From positions 62,001 through 126,000 of the forward strand of contig NZ_FRBV01000001.1 in the NCBI RefSeq assembly GCF_900142705.1: 64,000 bases of DNA, in the 5' to 3' direction. The DNA comes from Nitrosospira sp. Nsp11 (GTDB lineage: Bacteria; Pseudomonadota; Gammaproteobacteria; Burkholderiales; Nitrosomonadaceae). The notes below the pieces were generated by a model that was not told the origin of the DNA, made no database searches, and worked only from the letters and a program-made list of their open reading frames with translations. This document shows positions 49,600-59,975 of this stretch, one piece after another. Positions within the stretch are counted from its first letter, which is position 1. Every line of letters starts with the position of its first letter. The position numbers were made by a program, and so were the translations under genes.

Positions 49600-50061
49600 A
49601 TGTTAATTACACGCAGGCTGGAATTCGACGCTGGCCACCGCATACCTTCCCATAATAGCAAATGCCGTCACTTGCACGGGCATCGCTACGCGATTGAAAT
49701 TACCTTGTCCGGAGACATTATCACTGAGGCAGGCGTCGCCGAACAAGGGATGGTAATGGATTATTCCGAGGTAAAACGCATCGCCAATACCGCGCTGGTG
49801 GACAAGTGGGATCACGCATTCCTGGTATATTCCGAAGACGTAAAGTTATTGCAATTTCTTCAATCTCTGGAAGACCATAAAACAGTCGTGCTGGATACGC
49901 CACCCACGGCGGAAAATCTCGTGCTCACTGCATTCCGGATATTGGATGCGGCCTATCAGGATACCTATGGCAACCACCTGAGGCTGGAGCATGTGCGCTT
50001 GTTTGAAACGCCCAATTGCTGGGCAGACGCCACGCGAGCCCAAGTATTGAAGAAGCGCTGA
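49600..50061 (+). CDS. queD: 6-carboxy-tetrahydropterin synthase (PTPS-like)
   Basis: A 153-residue T-fold enzyme with FDAGHRIPSHNSKCRHLHGHRY near the start (zinc ligands His and catalytic Cys, quoted in part), VMDYSEVK, WDHAFLV, and PTAENLVL before the C-terminal ETPNCWA. This is the QueD/PTPS family, forming carboxy-tetrahydropterin in queuosine synthesis. The gene is divergent from the radical SAM gene by a 16-bp gap. Confidence 0.88.
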   Translation: MLITRRLEFDAGHRIPSHNSKCRHLHGHRYAIEITLSGDIITEAGVAEQGMVMDYSEVKRIANTALVDKWDHAFLVYSEDVKLLQFLQSLEDHKTVVLDTPPTAENLVLTAFRILDAAYQDTYGNHLRLEHVRLFETPNCWADATRAQVLKKR

Positions 50062-50161
50062 ATAAGTCCCGCGGCCTCGACATTTGCTTTATGCCATCTT
50101 TTTGTTACCATGCAAAATGAAAAATTCTGCAAACAAGTCTTTTTACTGTGAGCCTTCTTCC

Positions 50162-50638
50162 ATGCTAAATCAGCCCGTTCCCGATTTTGAGCTTCCTTCT
50201 ACCGGCAATAATATATTTCGTTTGTCCGAGGCTTCCGGAAAAAACCTCGTAATTTATTTTTATCCGAAAGACAACACGCCGGGATGCACCACGGAGGGTC
50301 AGCAGTTCCGTGACGCTTACGGCGAATTTCAAAAACTCGGCTGCGATATTGTAGGTATCTCGCGAGACAGTATCAAGTCGCACGAAAATTTCAAGATGAA
50401 GATGGAATTCCCTTTCGAATTGCTGAGCGACAGTGACGAAACCACATGCAAGGTGTTCGACGTCATCAAGATGAAAAATATGTATGGCAAACAGGTTCGA
50501 GGCATAGAGCGGAGCACTTTCGTCATTGATTCAGAAGGGATCCTGCGGGCGGAATGGCGGAAAGTCAAAATTGATGGCCATGTCGAGGAAGTACTGGAGT
50601 TTGTGAAGAACCTGGGCAGAGAAAGTCATGAGTCCTAG
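50162..50638 (+). CDS. bcp: Thiol peroxidase (Bcp-type peroxiredoxin)
   Basis: I place the start at 50162, giving 158 residues, the usual length; earlier starts add an unlikely leader. The protein has PDFELPSTG, the peroxidatic YPKDNTPGCTTEG (Cys in PGCT) and the following FRDAYGEFQKLG. Such enzymes reduce peroxides with thioredoxin-type donors. It overlaps the following gene by 11 bp. Confidence 0.9.
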   Translation: MLNQPVPDFELPSTGNNIFRLSEASGKNLVIYFYPKDNTPGCTTEGQQFRDAYGEFQKLGCDIVGISRDSIKSHENFKMKMEFPFELLSDSDETTCKVFDVIKMKNMYGKQVRGIERSTFVIDSEGILRAEWRKVKIDGHVEEVLEFVKNLGRESHES

Positions 50639-52073
50639 AAAACCGGCTTCATCTGCAGGTTCTCCCGTTACCAAAATCACCCGTTTGAGAACCAACCCCA
50701 AGCTGTTCGTGCTCGACAGCAACGTGCTGATGCACGATCCCACCAGCCTGTTTCGTTTCCAGGAACACGATATTTATATCCCCATGGTTATCCTTGAGGA
50801 GCTCGACAATAACAAAAAAGGAATGTCTGAGGTAGCGCGCAATGCGCGGCAGACCAGCCGTTTCCTGGATGAGATCGTTTGCAGCGCGATAACCGATATT
50901 GATGAAGGTATTTCGTTACAGTCGCATGGCAGCAAGAACGCCACCGGGCGGCTGTTCCTTCAGACGCAGGCGATCAATAGCGTTTTGCCCATGCGACTGG
51001 CGAGCGGCAGCGCCGATAACCAGATTATCGGCGTCGTAAAATTTTTGCACGAAACCTATCCGGATCGTAGTGTTGCGCTGGTCTCCAAAGACATCAACAT
51101 GCGTATCAAGGCGCGGGCGCTGGGGTTGGCGGCAGAAGACTACTTCAACGATAAGGTCCTGGAAGACACCGATCTCCTTTTTTCCGGGATACAGGAATTA
51201 CCCGCGGATTTCTGGGACAAACACGGCAAGGAAATGGAATCATGGCAGCATTCGGGCCATACGTTTTATCGCGTCAAAGGCCCGCTCTGCACCAGCTTTA
51301 TCGTCAATCAGTTTGTTTATCTGGAGCATGACAAACCGTTCTATGCCAAAGTCACCGAGCACAGCGGCAAAACCGCCGTTCTGCAAACGCTCAAGGACTA
51401 CAATCATCAAAAAAATAACGTATGGGGAATCACCGCGCGCAATCGTGAGCAAAATTTTGCACTCAATTTACTGATGAACCCGGAAGTCGACTTTGTTACG
51501 CTGCTAGGGCAGGCGGGTACGGGCAAGACTTTGCTCACACTTGCTGCTGGCCTGATGCAAACGCTCGAGCACAAGGTTTATTCCGAAATCATCATGACGC
51601 GCGTCACTGTGCCGGTGGGCGAGGACATCGGCTTTCTGCCAGGAACCGAAGAAGAAAAGATGACGCCGTGGATGGGCGCGCTGGAAGATAACCTGGACGT
51701 CCTCAACAAAACGGACAGCAGCACGGGAGAATGGGGCCGCGCAGCCACGCTTGATCTGATCCGCTCACGCATCAAGATCAAGTCGCTCAACTTCATGCGT
51801 GGGCGAACTTTCATCAACAAGTTTTTGATAATCGATGAGGCGCAGAATCTTACGCCCAAGCAGATGAAAACGCTCATTACCCGCGCTGGACCGGCGACCA
51901 AAGTGGTATGCCTGGGCAATATTGCCCAGATAGATACGCCTTATTTGTCCGAAGGAAGCTCAGGATTGACTTATGTGGTGGATCGATTCAAGGGATGGAA
52001 CCACAGCGGGCACGTAACGCTACAACGCGGCGAACGTTCCAGGCTGGCCGACTATGCGACGGAGGTCTTGTAG
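50628..52073 (+). CDS. PIN domain-PhoH-like ATPase fusion
   Basis: A 481-residue protein with an N-terminal PIN-domain ribonuclease (FVLDSNVLMHDPTSLF, PMVILEELDNNKKG, acidic SKDINMRIKARALG) and a C-terminal PhoH ATPase with Walker A LLGQAGTGKTLLTLAAG and Walker B-like FLIIDEAQNLTPKQMKTLI. This is the YlaK/PhoL-like fusion class, probably acting on RNA. The start overlaps bcp, so translation is coupled. Confidence 0.9.
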   Translation: MSPRKPASSAGSPVTKITRLRTNPKLFVLDSNVLMHDPTSLFRFQEHDIYIPMVILEELDNNKKGMSEVARNARQTSRFLDEIVCSAITDIDEGISLQSHGSKNATGRLFLQTQAINSVLPMRLASGSADNQIIGVVKFLHETYPDRSVALVSKDINMRIKARALGLAAEDYFNDKVLEDTDLLFSGIQELPADFWDKHGKEMESWQHSGHTFYRVKGPLCTSFIVNQFVYLEHDKPFYAKVTEHSGKTAVLQTLKDYNHQKNNVWGITARNREQNFALNLLMNPEVDFVTLLGQAGTGKTLLTLAAGLMQTLEHKVYSEIIMTRVTVPVGEDIGFLPGTEEEKMTPWMGALEDNLDVLNKTDSSTGEWGRAATLDLIRSRIKIKSLNFMRGRTFINKFLIIDEAQNLTPKQMKTLITRAGPATKVVCLGNIAQIDTPYLSEGSSGLTYVVDRFKGWNHSGHVTLQRGERSRLADYATEVL

Positions 52074-52196
52074 TTTATAGCTTGTATAGCTTGATTAAGG
52101 CTCGGGGTAAGCCAGCCTGCGCCCTATGCCCCTAAGATTACCGGTGCAGTCTCTGGATGAAATCCAGGTACGCACGTAGGCGTTATTCAGCGGTTC

Positions 52197-53585
52197 TCAA
52201 TAATGTCCGGATTTGGCGCAGCTCTCAAATCTGGTGTATTCGCCAAGGAAAGTAAGATCCACTTTGCCAATCGGACCGTTCCGTTGCTTGCCTATAATGA
52301 TTTCAGCGATTCCCTTGTCTTGTGTGTCAGGGTTGTAGACTTCATCCCGATAGATAAAAAGAATCAGATCCGCATCCTGTTCGATGGCTCCCGATTCGCG
52401 TAGGTCGGACATGATGGGGCGCTTGTTAGGACGCTGCTCCAGGCTGCGGTTCAATTGCGATAACGCGACAACAGGCACTTGCAGTTCTTTTGCCAATGCC
52501 TTCAGCGAACGGGAAATTTCGGAAATTTCGGTGGCCCGATTCTCGCCTTGACCGGCTGAGGACATCAGCTGCAAATAATCGACCACGATCAATCCCAGTT
52601 CGCCATGCTGGCGATGAAGCCGCCGCGCCCGCGCTCTCACTTCAAGCGCATTCAGTGCCGCGCTTTCGTCAATAAAAAGCGGCGCCTCGCTCAGCTTGCC
52701 CAGGGCATGGGTCAGCTTGGACCAATCCTCATCCTGCAAGCGGCCGGTGCGAACCTTGTGCTGATCCAGGCGCCCTACCGAGCCCAGCATGCGCATGGCC
52801 AGCTGCGCCCCCCCCATTTCCATACTGAATACGGCTACGGGTTTTTCCAGTACCAGCGAAACATGCTCGGCAATGTTGAGCGAAAAGGCCGTTTTGCCCA
52901 TGGAAGGCCTACCCGCGACAATAACCAGGTCACCCGGTTGAAAGCCGGAAGTCTTCTGATCGAGGTCATGGAATCCGGTAGCGATACCGGTCACATCGCT
53001 GGGATTATCCTGATTGTAGAGTGTCTCGATACGCTCCACGACCTGCTTGAGGAGTGGCTGGATATCGATGAAACCCTGCTTTCCCCGTGCCCCTGCCTCG
53101 GCAATTTCAAACACCTTCGCTTCAGCTTCATCCAGCAAGGTCGCCGCAGAGCGACCTGCAGGACTATACGCGGAGTCGGAGATCTCCGAGCCGACCTGAG
53201 CCAATCTGCGCATCACTGCCCGTTCGCGCACGATTTCCGCGTAACGCCGAATATTGGCTGCAGAGGGCGTATTTTGAACGATCACACCTACATAGGCCAA
53301 TCCGCCTACGTTTTGCAGCTCAGCTGATATTTCAAGCGACTCGGCGACGGTCACCACGTCCGCAGGTTTGCTGTGCTCCACCAATTTGCAAATGTGACGA
53401 TAAATGAGCCGATGGTCCTGCCGGTAAAAATCATCCTCGGTGATGACGTCAGCCACCTTATCCCAGGCATAATTATCAAGCATCAACCCGCCCAGCACAG
53501 ACTGCTCCGCTTCAACCGAATGCGGCGGCATTTTGTATGATTCAAGCAACTGATCGTTGGTGGCTGCGGTAAGGAATTGAGCCAT
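52197..53585 (-). CDS. dnaB: Replicative DNA helicase
   Basis: A 462-residue DnaB. The N-terminal domain begins with PPHSVEAEQSVLGGLMLDNYAWD. The RecA-like motor has Walker A AGRPSMGKTAF, Walker B LGLIVVDYLQL and the C-terminal RESGAIEQDADLILFIYRDE. It unwinds the chromosome at replication forks. It is downstream of the S6-S18-L9 genes but separated by a 233-bp gap with a long hairpin, so it may have independent control. Confidence 0.95.
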   Translation of the reverse strand: MAQFLTAATNDQLLESYKMPPHSVEAEQSVLGGLMLDNYAWDKVADVITEDDFYRQDHRLIYRHICKLVEHSKPADVVTVAESLEISAELQNVGGLAYVGVIVQNTPSAANIRRYAEIVRERAVMRRLAQVGSEISDSAYSPAGRSAATLLDEAEAKVFEIAEAGARGKQGFIDIQPLLKQVVERIETLYNQDNPSDVTGIATGFHDLDQKTSGFQPGDLVIVAGRPSMGKTAFSLNIAEHVSLVLEKPVAVFSMEMGGAQLAMRMLGSVGRLDQHKVRTGRLQDEDWSKLTHALGKLSEAPLFIDESAALNALEVRARARRLHRQHGELGLIVVDYLQLMSSAGQGENRATEISEISRSLKALAKELQVPVVALSQLNRSLEQRPNKRPIMSDLRESGAIEQDADLILFIYRDEVYNPDTQDKGIAEIIIGKQRNGPIGKVDLTFLGEYTRFESCAKSGHY

Positions 53586-53711
53586 GGGATCCGGGTGGCG
53601 TTACGGGGAAGAGGAAGATTTTACCATCCGTACGATATGGAATACGGAAAAAGGAGAAAATTGCAGTGTAGCAGCCCTTGGGATACCTCTAAAGGAATCC
53701 GCTGTCGAGCC

Positions 53712-53742
53712 CCTGGTTGTCAACGCTGAGTTGGCAACCAGG
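53712..53742. other. Long hairpin between rplI and dnaB
   Basis: Arms CCTGGTTGTCAAC and GTTGGCAACCAGG give a 13-bp stem with a single non-Watson-Crick pair and a five-base loop. No T tract follows on either strand, so it is more likely an RNA stabiliser or processing site than an intrinsic terminator. Confidence 0.7.
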
Positions 53743-53818
53743 ACTTGAAATCAAGGGACTATTGACGGGTATTCAGAAGTACCCTGCAGGAATACCCCTG
53801 GCGCGGATGGAAGTGCTT

Positions 53819-54274
53819 TCAGGAAGCAGTCTCGCCCAAAACGGAGACAATAATATTTGCCAGCACCTCACTATGCAATGCAATAGTGACAGGATGATCT
53901 CCCACCTGCTTTAATGAACCTTGCGGCATGCGTATCATTGCCCGTTCAATCTCGAAGCCCTGGGCTTTTAACGCCGACTCGATATCAGCATTGGTTACTG
54001 AACCGAACAGTTTGCCGTCAACGCCGGCCTTCTGGCTAATCTGCACCATTAGTCCGTCCAGTTTTTCTGCACGTGCCTGAGCAGCAGCCAGGACGTCCGC
54101 ATGGGTTTTTTCCAGCTCCGCGCGCTTCACCTCGAACTCGGCAATGGCCGCCTGCGTCGCCCGCTTTGCTTTGCCTTGCGGGATAAGGAAATTTCGCGCA
54201 TACCCGTTTTTTACCTTGACAACGTCACCCAACTGGCCGAGATTGAGAATTTTTTCCATCAGTATGATCTGCAT
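53819..54274 (-). CDS. rplI: Ribosomal protein bL9
   Basis: A 151-residue L9 with the conserved N-terminal [32 protein letters not shown] (quoted in part), a connecting helix and a C-terminal domain. The fold matches the family's usual length. It belongs to the rpsF-priB-rpsR-rplI operon. Confidence 0.96.
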   Translation of the reverse strand: MQIILMEKILNLGQLGDVVKVKNGYARNFLIPQGKAKRATQAAIAEFEVKRAELEKTHADVLAAAQARAEKLDGLMVQISQKAGVDGKLFGSVTNADIESALKAQGFEIERAMIRMPQGSLKQVGDHPVTIALHSEVLANIIVSVLGETAS

Positions 54275-54285
54275 ATCGTCGCTCC

Positions 54286-54570
54286 TCAGTGCAAATCGGT
54301 GTAGGGAAGCAACGCGAGAAAGCGCGCGCGCTCAATAGCAATACTTAGCTGGCGCTGATAACGCGACTTGGTACCGGTAATGCGGGCCGGAATGATCCTG
54401 CCGTTTTCATTGATGAAATCTTTCAATAACTCGACATCCTTGTAATCCACGGTTTTAATACCTTCTGCAGTAAAACGGCAGAATTTCCTGCGCTTGAACA
54501 ATGGGCGGTTGGCTTTTTTGTCCTTGTCTTTGTCTTTGCCATCTTTACGTCTTGAGATAAAGCGAGCCAT
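54286..54570 (-). CDS. rpsR: Ribosomal protein bS18
   Basis: A 94-residue S18 with [33 protein letters not shown] and [20 protein letters not shown]. The N-terminus is extended by a charged K/D repeat ([11 protein letters not shown]) compared with the shortest homologues. It follows priB and precedes rplI by 11 bp. Confidence 0.96.
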   Translation of the reverse strand: MARFISRRKDGKDKDKDKKANRPLFKRRKFCRFTAEGIKTVDYKDVELLKDFINENGRIIPARITGTKSRYQRQLSIAIERARFLALLPYTDLH

Positions 54571-54605
54571 GATTTTTCCTGTCTTGAAATGAGGGCCTGA
54601 ATAAT

Positions 54606-54902
54606 TTAAATAAGGTCAATTTTGTTCACATGCAGCACCAGTTGCAAGCTCATCCGGCTTTTTTTTGCCAGAAAACCCGCGAGTTTCACTAGCGTACCGG
54701 GCGCTATGCCCGCAATCGCTTCAGCCATCTGTGCTAGCGCCACTGCCGAAATTTCGCACTCCACCTGGCGTGGCCTATCGGCTTCGATCTGTCGGGAGAC
54801 GTGGCTAATCTTGAATTCCGTCACCGCCACCCCTGCTGGTGTGTAACGCAAACTGCCGATCTCGATAATTTTTCCGCAAATTACAGTCTGGTTGCAGTTC
54901 AA
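54606..54902 (-). CDS. priB: Primosomal replication protein N
   Basis: A 98-residue OB-fold single-stranded-DNA-binding protein starting [30 protein letters not shown], quoted in part, and lacking the long acidic tail of SSB. It lies between rpsF and rpsR, the classical beta/gammaproteobacterial position, and serves PriA-dependent restart of replication. Confidence 0.9.
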   Translation of the reverse strand: MNCNQTVICGKIIEIGSLRYTPAGVAVTEFKISHVSRQIEADRPRQVECEISAVALAQMAEAIAGIAPGTLVKLAGFLAKKSRMSLQLVLHVNKIDLI

Positions 54903-54914
54903 TTATTGCCGAGC

Positions 54915-55292
54915 CTACGTCGCGAGTGTGGTTTCTTTAAGCTCCTCTGCTGCTGGCGCGGCTGACCTTGGTTTTTCTTCGCGCATCATCGGCGAAGCAG
55001 TCGTTACCGGGCCGCCCATTTTAGTGGTGAGATGCCGCAATATAGCATCGTTGAATTTAAATGAATGATCCAGTTCGTCCAGTGTTTCCTGATCACATTC
55101 AATGTTCATCAGCACGTAATGCGCCTTGTGAACCTTCTGGATCAGGTAGGTGAGCTGGCGGCGCCCCCAATCTTCCAGGCGGTGAACCTGGCCATTTCTG
55201 GCAGTAACGATTCCGCGGTAACGCTCGATCATTGCGGGAACCTGCTCGCTCTGGTCAGGATGGACAATAAAAACGATCTCGTAATGTCGCAT
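54915..55292 (-). CDS. rpsF: Ribosomal protein bS6
   Basis: A 125-residue S6 starting [19 protein letters not shown], with [25 protein letters not shown] (quoted in part) and [14 protein letters not shown]. The C-terminal tail is longer and acidic/Pro-rich, as often. It starts the S6-PriB-S18-L9 operon. Confidence 0.96.
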   Translation of the reverse strand: MRHYEIVFIVHPDQSEQVPAMIERYRGIVTARNGQVHRLEDWGRRQLTYLIQKVHKAHYVLMNIECDQETLDELDHSFKFNDAILRHLTTKMGGPVTTASPMMREEKPRSAAPAAEELKETTLAT

Positions 55293-55432
55293 GCAGTCTC
55301 CTCATGGGTAGAGCCTCCCGCGATGCGAACACGGTGAGGCAAGGGTTGAAAAGCCGGGTACTATACTGAACCGGGAAAGAAATATCAATTGGCAAAGGCA
55401 TTTAAACAGGCATCAATGAAACTCGGATAGTC

Positions 55433-56218
55433 TCACGCGGGCGCGGCAGTGGCTTTTGTAGCGGGCTGCCCGGCGGCTTCCTGCGCAGCGCGCTGCCGGC
55501 GATTCTCGAAGAGGCATATGCCGGCGCTGACAGAAACGTTCAGGCTTTCTACGCTGCCCAGCATGGGGATGGCAACAAGGCGATCACAGACCTCGCGGGT
55601 CAGCCGGCGCATACCTTTTCCTTCCGCGCCAAGAACCCAGGCAACGGGTCCATCCAGCTTCACGGAGTTGAGATCGATATCCGAATCGGCCGTTGCTCCG
55701 ATTATCGATATACCGCGCTGTTTCAGTTCCCGCAACGTCCGGGCCAGATTAGTCACGGAAACATACGGCACGGCATCGGCTGCACCACTCGCTACTTTGT
55801 GCACCGTGGCGGTGAGCCCGACGGCACGGTCTTTCGGCGCGATCACGGCATGAACGCCAAAGGCATCCGCCACCCGTAGGCAGGCGCCCAGATTATGCGG
55901 GTCCTGTATGCCGTCCAGCACCAGAAGCAACGCAGGTTCAGTCAGCGTATCCAGCACATCGTCTATATCCACATAACTGCGAGAGGCGTCTATATTCGCC
56001 GCCACGCCCTGATGGCGCGCACCACCGGCCATCGCCCCAAGCCTGGTGTTATCGCATGAGATCAACCGGACCTCCTGGGTTTCGGCAAGCTTTGCCAAGT
56101 CACGCGCGCGCTGGTCCCGGCGCTCGGCATCGAGAAAAATTTCCTTGATGCTGGCAGGATTTTGCCGCAGCCGGCTGGTAATAGCGTGGAAGCCGAATAT
56201 AAGGCGTATATGGGACAT
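55433..56218 (-). CDS. rlmB: 23S rRNA (Gm2251) 2'-O-methyltransferase
   Basis: A 261-residue SPOUT-class methylase. An N-terminal substrate-binding domain starts [16 protein letters not shown]. The knotted catalytic domain has [39 protein letters not shown] and [17 protein letters not shown]. It methylates ribose of G2251. It lies directly after rnr, a common order. The Ala/Thr-rich tail is extra. Confidence 0.93.
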   Translation of the reverse strand: MSHIRLIFGFHAITSRLRQNPASIKEIFLDAERRDQRARDLAKLAETQEVRLISCDNTRLGAMAGGARHQGVAANIDASRSYVDIDDVLDTLTEPALLLVLDGIQDPHNLGACLRVADAFGVHAVIAPKDRAVGLTATVHKVASGAADAVPYVSVTNLARTLRELKQRGISIIGATADSDIDLNSVKLDGPVAWVLGAEGKGMRRLTREVCDRLVAIPMLGSVESLNVSVSAGICLFENRRQRAAQEAAGQPATKATAAPA

Positions 56219-56315
56219 CTATAAATAGGTCAATTGAGTAAGTGGACGGGTCAGGAATGTAGCGACTCCGGCTGATCGGAGCCCAATCCATCCTGCGCTC
56301 CGGGTTAACGCCGAG

Positions 56316-58511
56316 TTAACTCTGATCTCCCGTATCGCGCGAACTGGCTCCAGCCAGAACAAAGTCGATCTTGCTGGACTCCAGATCGACCCGCACCAGC
56401 TTGACGCTAAGCCGGTCGCCGAGGCGGTAACGCTTGCCGCTGCGCTCACCCAGCAACATGTGCTTGCCGGCGTCGAAATGAAAATAGTCGCTGGGCAATT
56501 CGGAAATATGAACAAGCCCTTCCACATAAATACCATCCAGCGCCACGAAAAGGCCAAAACCGGTTACGCTGCTGATCACGCCTTCAAAGCGCTCCCCTAT
56601 TCTGTCCTGCATGTAATAGCATTTAAGCCACAACTCCACATCGCGGCTGGCATCGTCCGCACGACGCTCTGTCTGTGAGCAATGCACACCCAGTTCATGC
56701 CAATCGCCGGGAGAATACGTCCCGCCATTCAATACTGCCTTGATCGCACGGTGCACCAGTAGATCGGGATAACGCCGGATAGGCGAAGTGAAATGCGTAT
56801 ATGACTCATATGCAAGCCCGAAATGGCCAACGTTGTCGGGGCTGTAAACCGCCTGGCGCAAGGAGCGCAACATCACCGTCTGCAAGAGCTGCGCATCCGG
56901 CCTATCCTTGATCTTGCTCAATGTCTTGGCGTAATTCTTAGCGCTCGGCTCGTCCCCACCGCTTAGCTGTACGCCGAATTCCTTGAGGAAATCCCGCAGG
57001 GCAAGCAGTTTTTCCGGGGTAGGGCCTTCGTGGATACGATAGAGCGTGGGTTGTTTATGTTTCTGCAAGAAATCCGAGGCACACACGTTCGCCGCCAGCA
57101 TACATTCTTCGATCAACCGATGGGCATCGTTGCGCTTCACGGGAAGAATGCACTCGATTTTTCCCTGATCGTTGAAAATCATCTGGGTTTCAATCGTTTC
57201 AAAATCGATTGCGCCCCGTTTGCCTCGCGCCTTGAACAACACCTTGAATAGTTTGTAGAGCAACTGAATGTGCGGAAGAAGGCTCTTGTATTGCTGGGCA
57301 TCCTCACCCTTGGGATCTTCCAGCATCGCTGCCACTTTGGTGTAGGTCAACCGTGCCTGGGAAAACATGACCGCGGGATAAAAACGATACTCCTGAAAAT
57401 CGCCCGCTGCATCAATGCTCATCTCGCATACCATGCACAAACGCTCCACCTGCGGGTTAAGCGAACATAGACCGTTTGAAAGCACTTCCGGCAACATCGG
57501 AATAACGCGGCGCGGGAAATAAACCGAGTTGCCTCGATTCAAAGCCTCGCGATCGAGCGCATCCGTGGGGCAAACGTAGTGGCTGACATCCGCAATGGCT
57601 ACATATAGCTTGTAACTTTTCCCGTCGCGCTCGCAATACACCGCGTCGTCAAAATCGCGTGCGTTTTCCCCATCTATCGTCACCAGCGGTAAATGACGAA
57701 TATCCTCCCTATCGGCCAGATCCGCTTCCAGCACGCTATCGGGGAATCTGACTGAACGCTCTTCCACTTCCGGTGGAAACTGATGGGGCAAATCGTGTTT
57801 CCGGAGAGCAATTTCGATCTCCATGCCGGGGGCGGTATACTCACCCAGAATCTCGACGATGCGGCCGATGGGCTGCGCGTTCTTGCTGGGCTGCTGGATG
57901 ATTTCGACCATCACCACCTGGCCCGCCCTGGCGTTCATGGATTCTTCCGGCGGGATCAGAATATCCTGGCTGATACGCCTGTTCTCCGCCTCCACGAACA
58001 AAATGCCGTGATCGGCGTGCAAGCGGCCAACCAGTTGAGTGACGGCACGCTCCAGCACCTCCACAATAGTGCCTTCCCTGCGTCCACGCCTATCCACCCC
58101 AATTTCGCGCACCATCACACGATCGCCATGCAGCGCCTTGTGCATTTCCTTGGCGCTCAAAAACAGATCCGGACTACGATCGTCGGGTACCAGGAAGCCG
58201 AAACCATCCGCATGCCCCTGGATCCTCCCCTTGATAAGATCGAGCTTGTCCACCACGCAGATATCGTCCTTCCGGTTACGCATAATCTGACCCTCGCGTA
58301 ACATCGCGGAAACACGGCGACTGAAAATTTCGTTTTCTTCATCCGTAATTTCCAGCAGGCTCTGCAATGCTTTCTCATTCACGGGAACGCCATGCTCTTC
58401 CAGAATCTGGAGCATGAATTCGCGGCTCGGCAGCGGATGACCATATTGAAGCTTCTCGCGCTCGAGATGAGGATCAAGATCGCGGAGTTTGCGTTTCTTC
58501 TTAATTGACAA
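56316..58511 (-). CDS. rnr: Ribonuclease R
   Basis: A 731-residue exoribonuclease of the RNB family. It has cold-shock domains at the N-terminus (IKGRIQGHADGFGFLVPDD), the RNB catalytic ENARDFDDAVYCE with metal-binding aspartates, and FTSPIRRYPDLLVHR, then a C-terminal S1 domain (GVISSVTGFGLFVAL). It degrades structured RNA from the 3' end. The start ATG is at 58511, divergent from tRNA-Leu. The usual Lys-rich tail is short. Confidence 0.96.
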   Translation of the reverse strand: MSIKKKRKLRDLDPHLEREKLQYGHPLPSREFMLQILEEHGVPVNEKALQSLLEITDEENEIFSRRVSAMLREGQIMRNRKDDICVVDKLDLIKGRIQGHADGFGFLVPDDRSPDLFLSAKEMHKALHGDRVMVREIGVDRRGRREGTIVEVLERAVTQLVGRLHADHGILFVEAENRRISQDILIPPEESMNARAGQVVMVEIIQQPSKNAQPIGRIVEILGEYTAPGMEIEIALRKHDLPHQFPPEVEERSVRFPDSVLEADLADREDIRHLPLVTIDGENARDFDDAVYCERDGKSYKLYVAIADVSHYVCPTDALDREALNRGNSVYFPRRVIPMLPEVLSNGLCSLNPQVERLCMVCEMSIDAAGDFQEYRFYPAVMFSQARLTYTKVAAMLEDPKGEDAQQYKSLLPHIQLLYKLFKVLFKARGKRGAIDFETIETQMIFNDQGKIECILPVKRNDAHRLIEECMLAANVCASDFLQKHKQPTLYRIHEGPTPEKLLALRDFLKEFGVQLSGGDEPSAKNYAKTLSKIKDRPDAQLLQTVMLRSLRQAVYSPDNVGHFGLAYESYTHFTSPIRRYPDLLVHRAIKAVLNGGTYSPGDWHELGVHCSQTERRADDASRDVELWLKCYYMQDRIGERFEGVISSVTGFGLFVALDGIYVEGLVHISELPSDYFHFDAGKHMLLGERSGKRYRLGDRLSVKLVRVDLESSKIDFVLAGASSRDTGDQS

Positions 58512-58590
58512 AGCAATGGTTTCCTATAAAATTGCGACCTCTGCCCCGCACCCTGTATCGTAAGTCCTACTCCGGACAGGAGGCGAGCAT

Positions 58591-58678
58591 TGCCCAGATG
58601 GCGGAATTGGTAGACGCACTAGGTTCAGGTCCTAGCGGTGGCAACACTGTGGAGGTTCGAGTCCTCTTCTGGGCACCA
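58591..58678 (+). tRNA. tRNA-Leu (CAG)
   Basis: An 88-nt class II tRNA. Acceptor GCCCAGA pairs with TCTGGGC, discriminator A, encoded CCA. Anticodon loop TTCAGGT gives CAG. It has a long variable arm and the T arm AGGTTCGAGTCCT. It is divergent from rnr. Confidence 0.97.
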
Positions 58679-59975
58679 GGTTATATTCTTCAAGACCCCG
58701 CTCTCCGGCGTATTCATTGGCTATCAGCCATGTTACGCCTATCACTTGATTCAACTATTGCGGTACTCAATCCACTCCATTTGCTGCCTGCTCCGTCATT
58801 TTTCCGGCAGGAATTTCATTACTGCGTATATCAAAAAACAGGGCAAAGGGCGGTACGTCGAAATAGACAAAGAAGACATTCGAAAGCACGCTACTTCTGA
58901 CTCAAAAACAGAAGCGCTAAATAAACGGCTGATGCCGAGGTCTTGATTATAGCAGCGAGTATCGCCACTTCTCGAACAAGCGCTGAACTTGCCGGAACTG
59001 TGTCGTCTGACGAAATCATTGCAAGCAGTGAATCGCCACTCGCAAACACCAGCAGTGTGACAGAAATGCATCAGTCTTGAAATAGCTCTCTTGTATGTAT
59101 CCTGTATCGGCCCTGTATTTCTTATGATAAGCGGGTTGATCAGGCTTCTATCAGCCGAACTGTGCCGGATCAAGTAATTTCTAGCTGTAAAATCTTACAG
59201 CTATCCATGAACGCCAATCCATTGTCTCATAGCGTACTTACCTGCCATTCAATAGATGGCCGAATCATGGTTCTTTAACAGAAGAAAATCTATGCCATCC
59301 AGGGCTTTAACCGGACTTCAATCTCTAAAGCCGGCGAATGGAGCATGTCGGAATATTCATAGCCGGACTTAGCGCGAAATTGCAATTGGTGATGACCAAC
59401 CCGATTTTGCCGGCGCGCGCCGCAAAGCACTATTCCCCGAGTTCCTTGCCCTGAATATTCCGTCCACTATTTCCCATCGTCAAAGGACAGCCGCAATGCC
59501 ACTAAAAACCAGATCCTGCGTCTTTCTTATGACGATTGCAAAACAGGCCTAATTTTTGCCGTAGGAAACCCTGCGAGAGAAAACGGAAAAGGGCAATCTT
59601 ATTCCTTTCAATTCACGTTGGAATAAAGTGAAGCAGATTTTCGTCGTTAACTATGTAGCGACTCACTCGAAATCAGTGTCTATCGCACATGGCAAAAATT
59701 TTTCCATCCTTTATGAGCGATATGCATATGCATGGCTTGTTTCCCCCACACTCATCGATAAGCGACGCCCCCGAAGCGGGCCGATTTGCGCAGGAAGCAC
59801 ACTCCGGCCATTGCTTTCCAACCCTTGGCAAAAGCTTCTTCATCATGAAATCGGCAGCCGGAAAGATGAGCAAACGGGGCTCAACCGGGCTGACTAGGCT
59901 TCTCCAGTCAGTTGACCAGCGAAGAAATCTCATAAGTAATGGATTGCGAGTGATGTTACTTTTGGGCTTTTCCAA
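58679..59975. other. Gene-poor 1.3-kb region after tRNA-Leu
   Basis: Several open frames cover this stretch, but none has a credible ribosome site, family motif or start, and the sequence looks degenerate. A region next to a tRNA without genes can be a decayed mobile element. I see no transposase, integrase or repeat remnant strong enough to name. Confidence 0.5.

Noticed and set aside
58796..59173. 125-codon minus-strand frame in the gene-poor region
   Set aside because: Composition is atypical for a protein, no start signal and no family; treated as non-coding.
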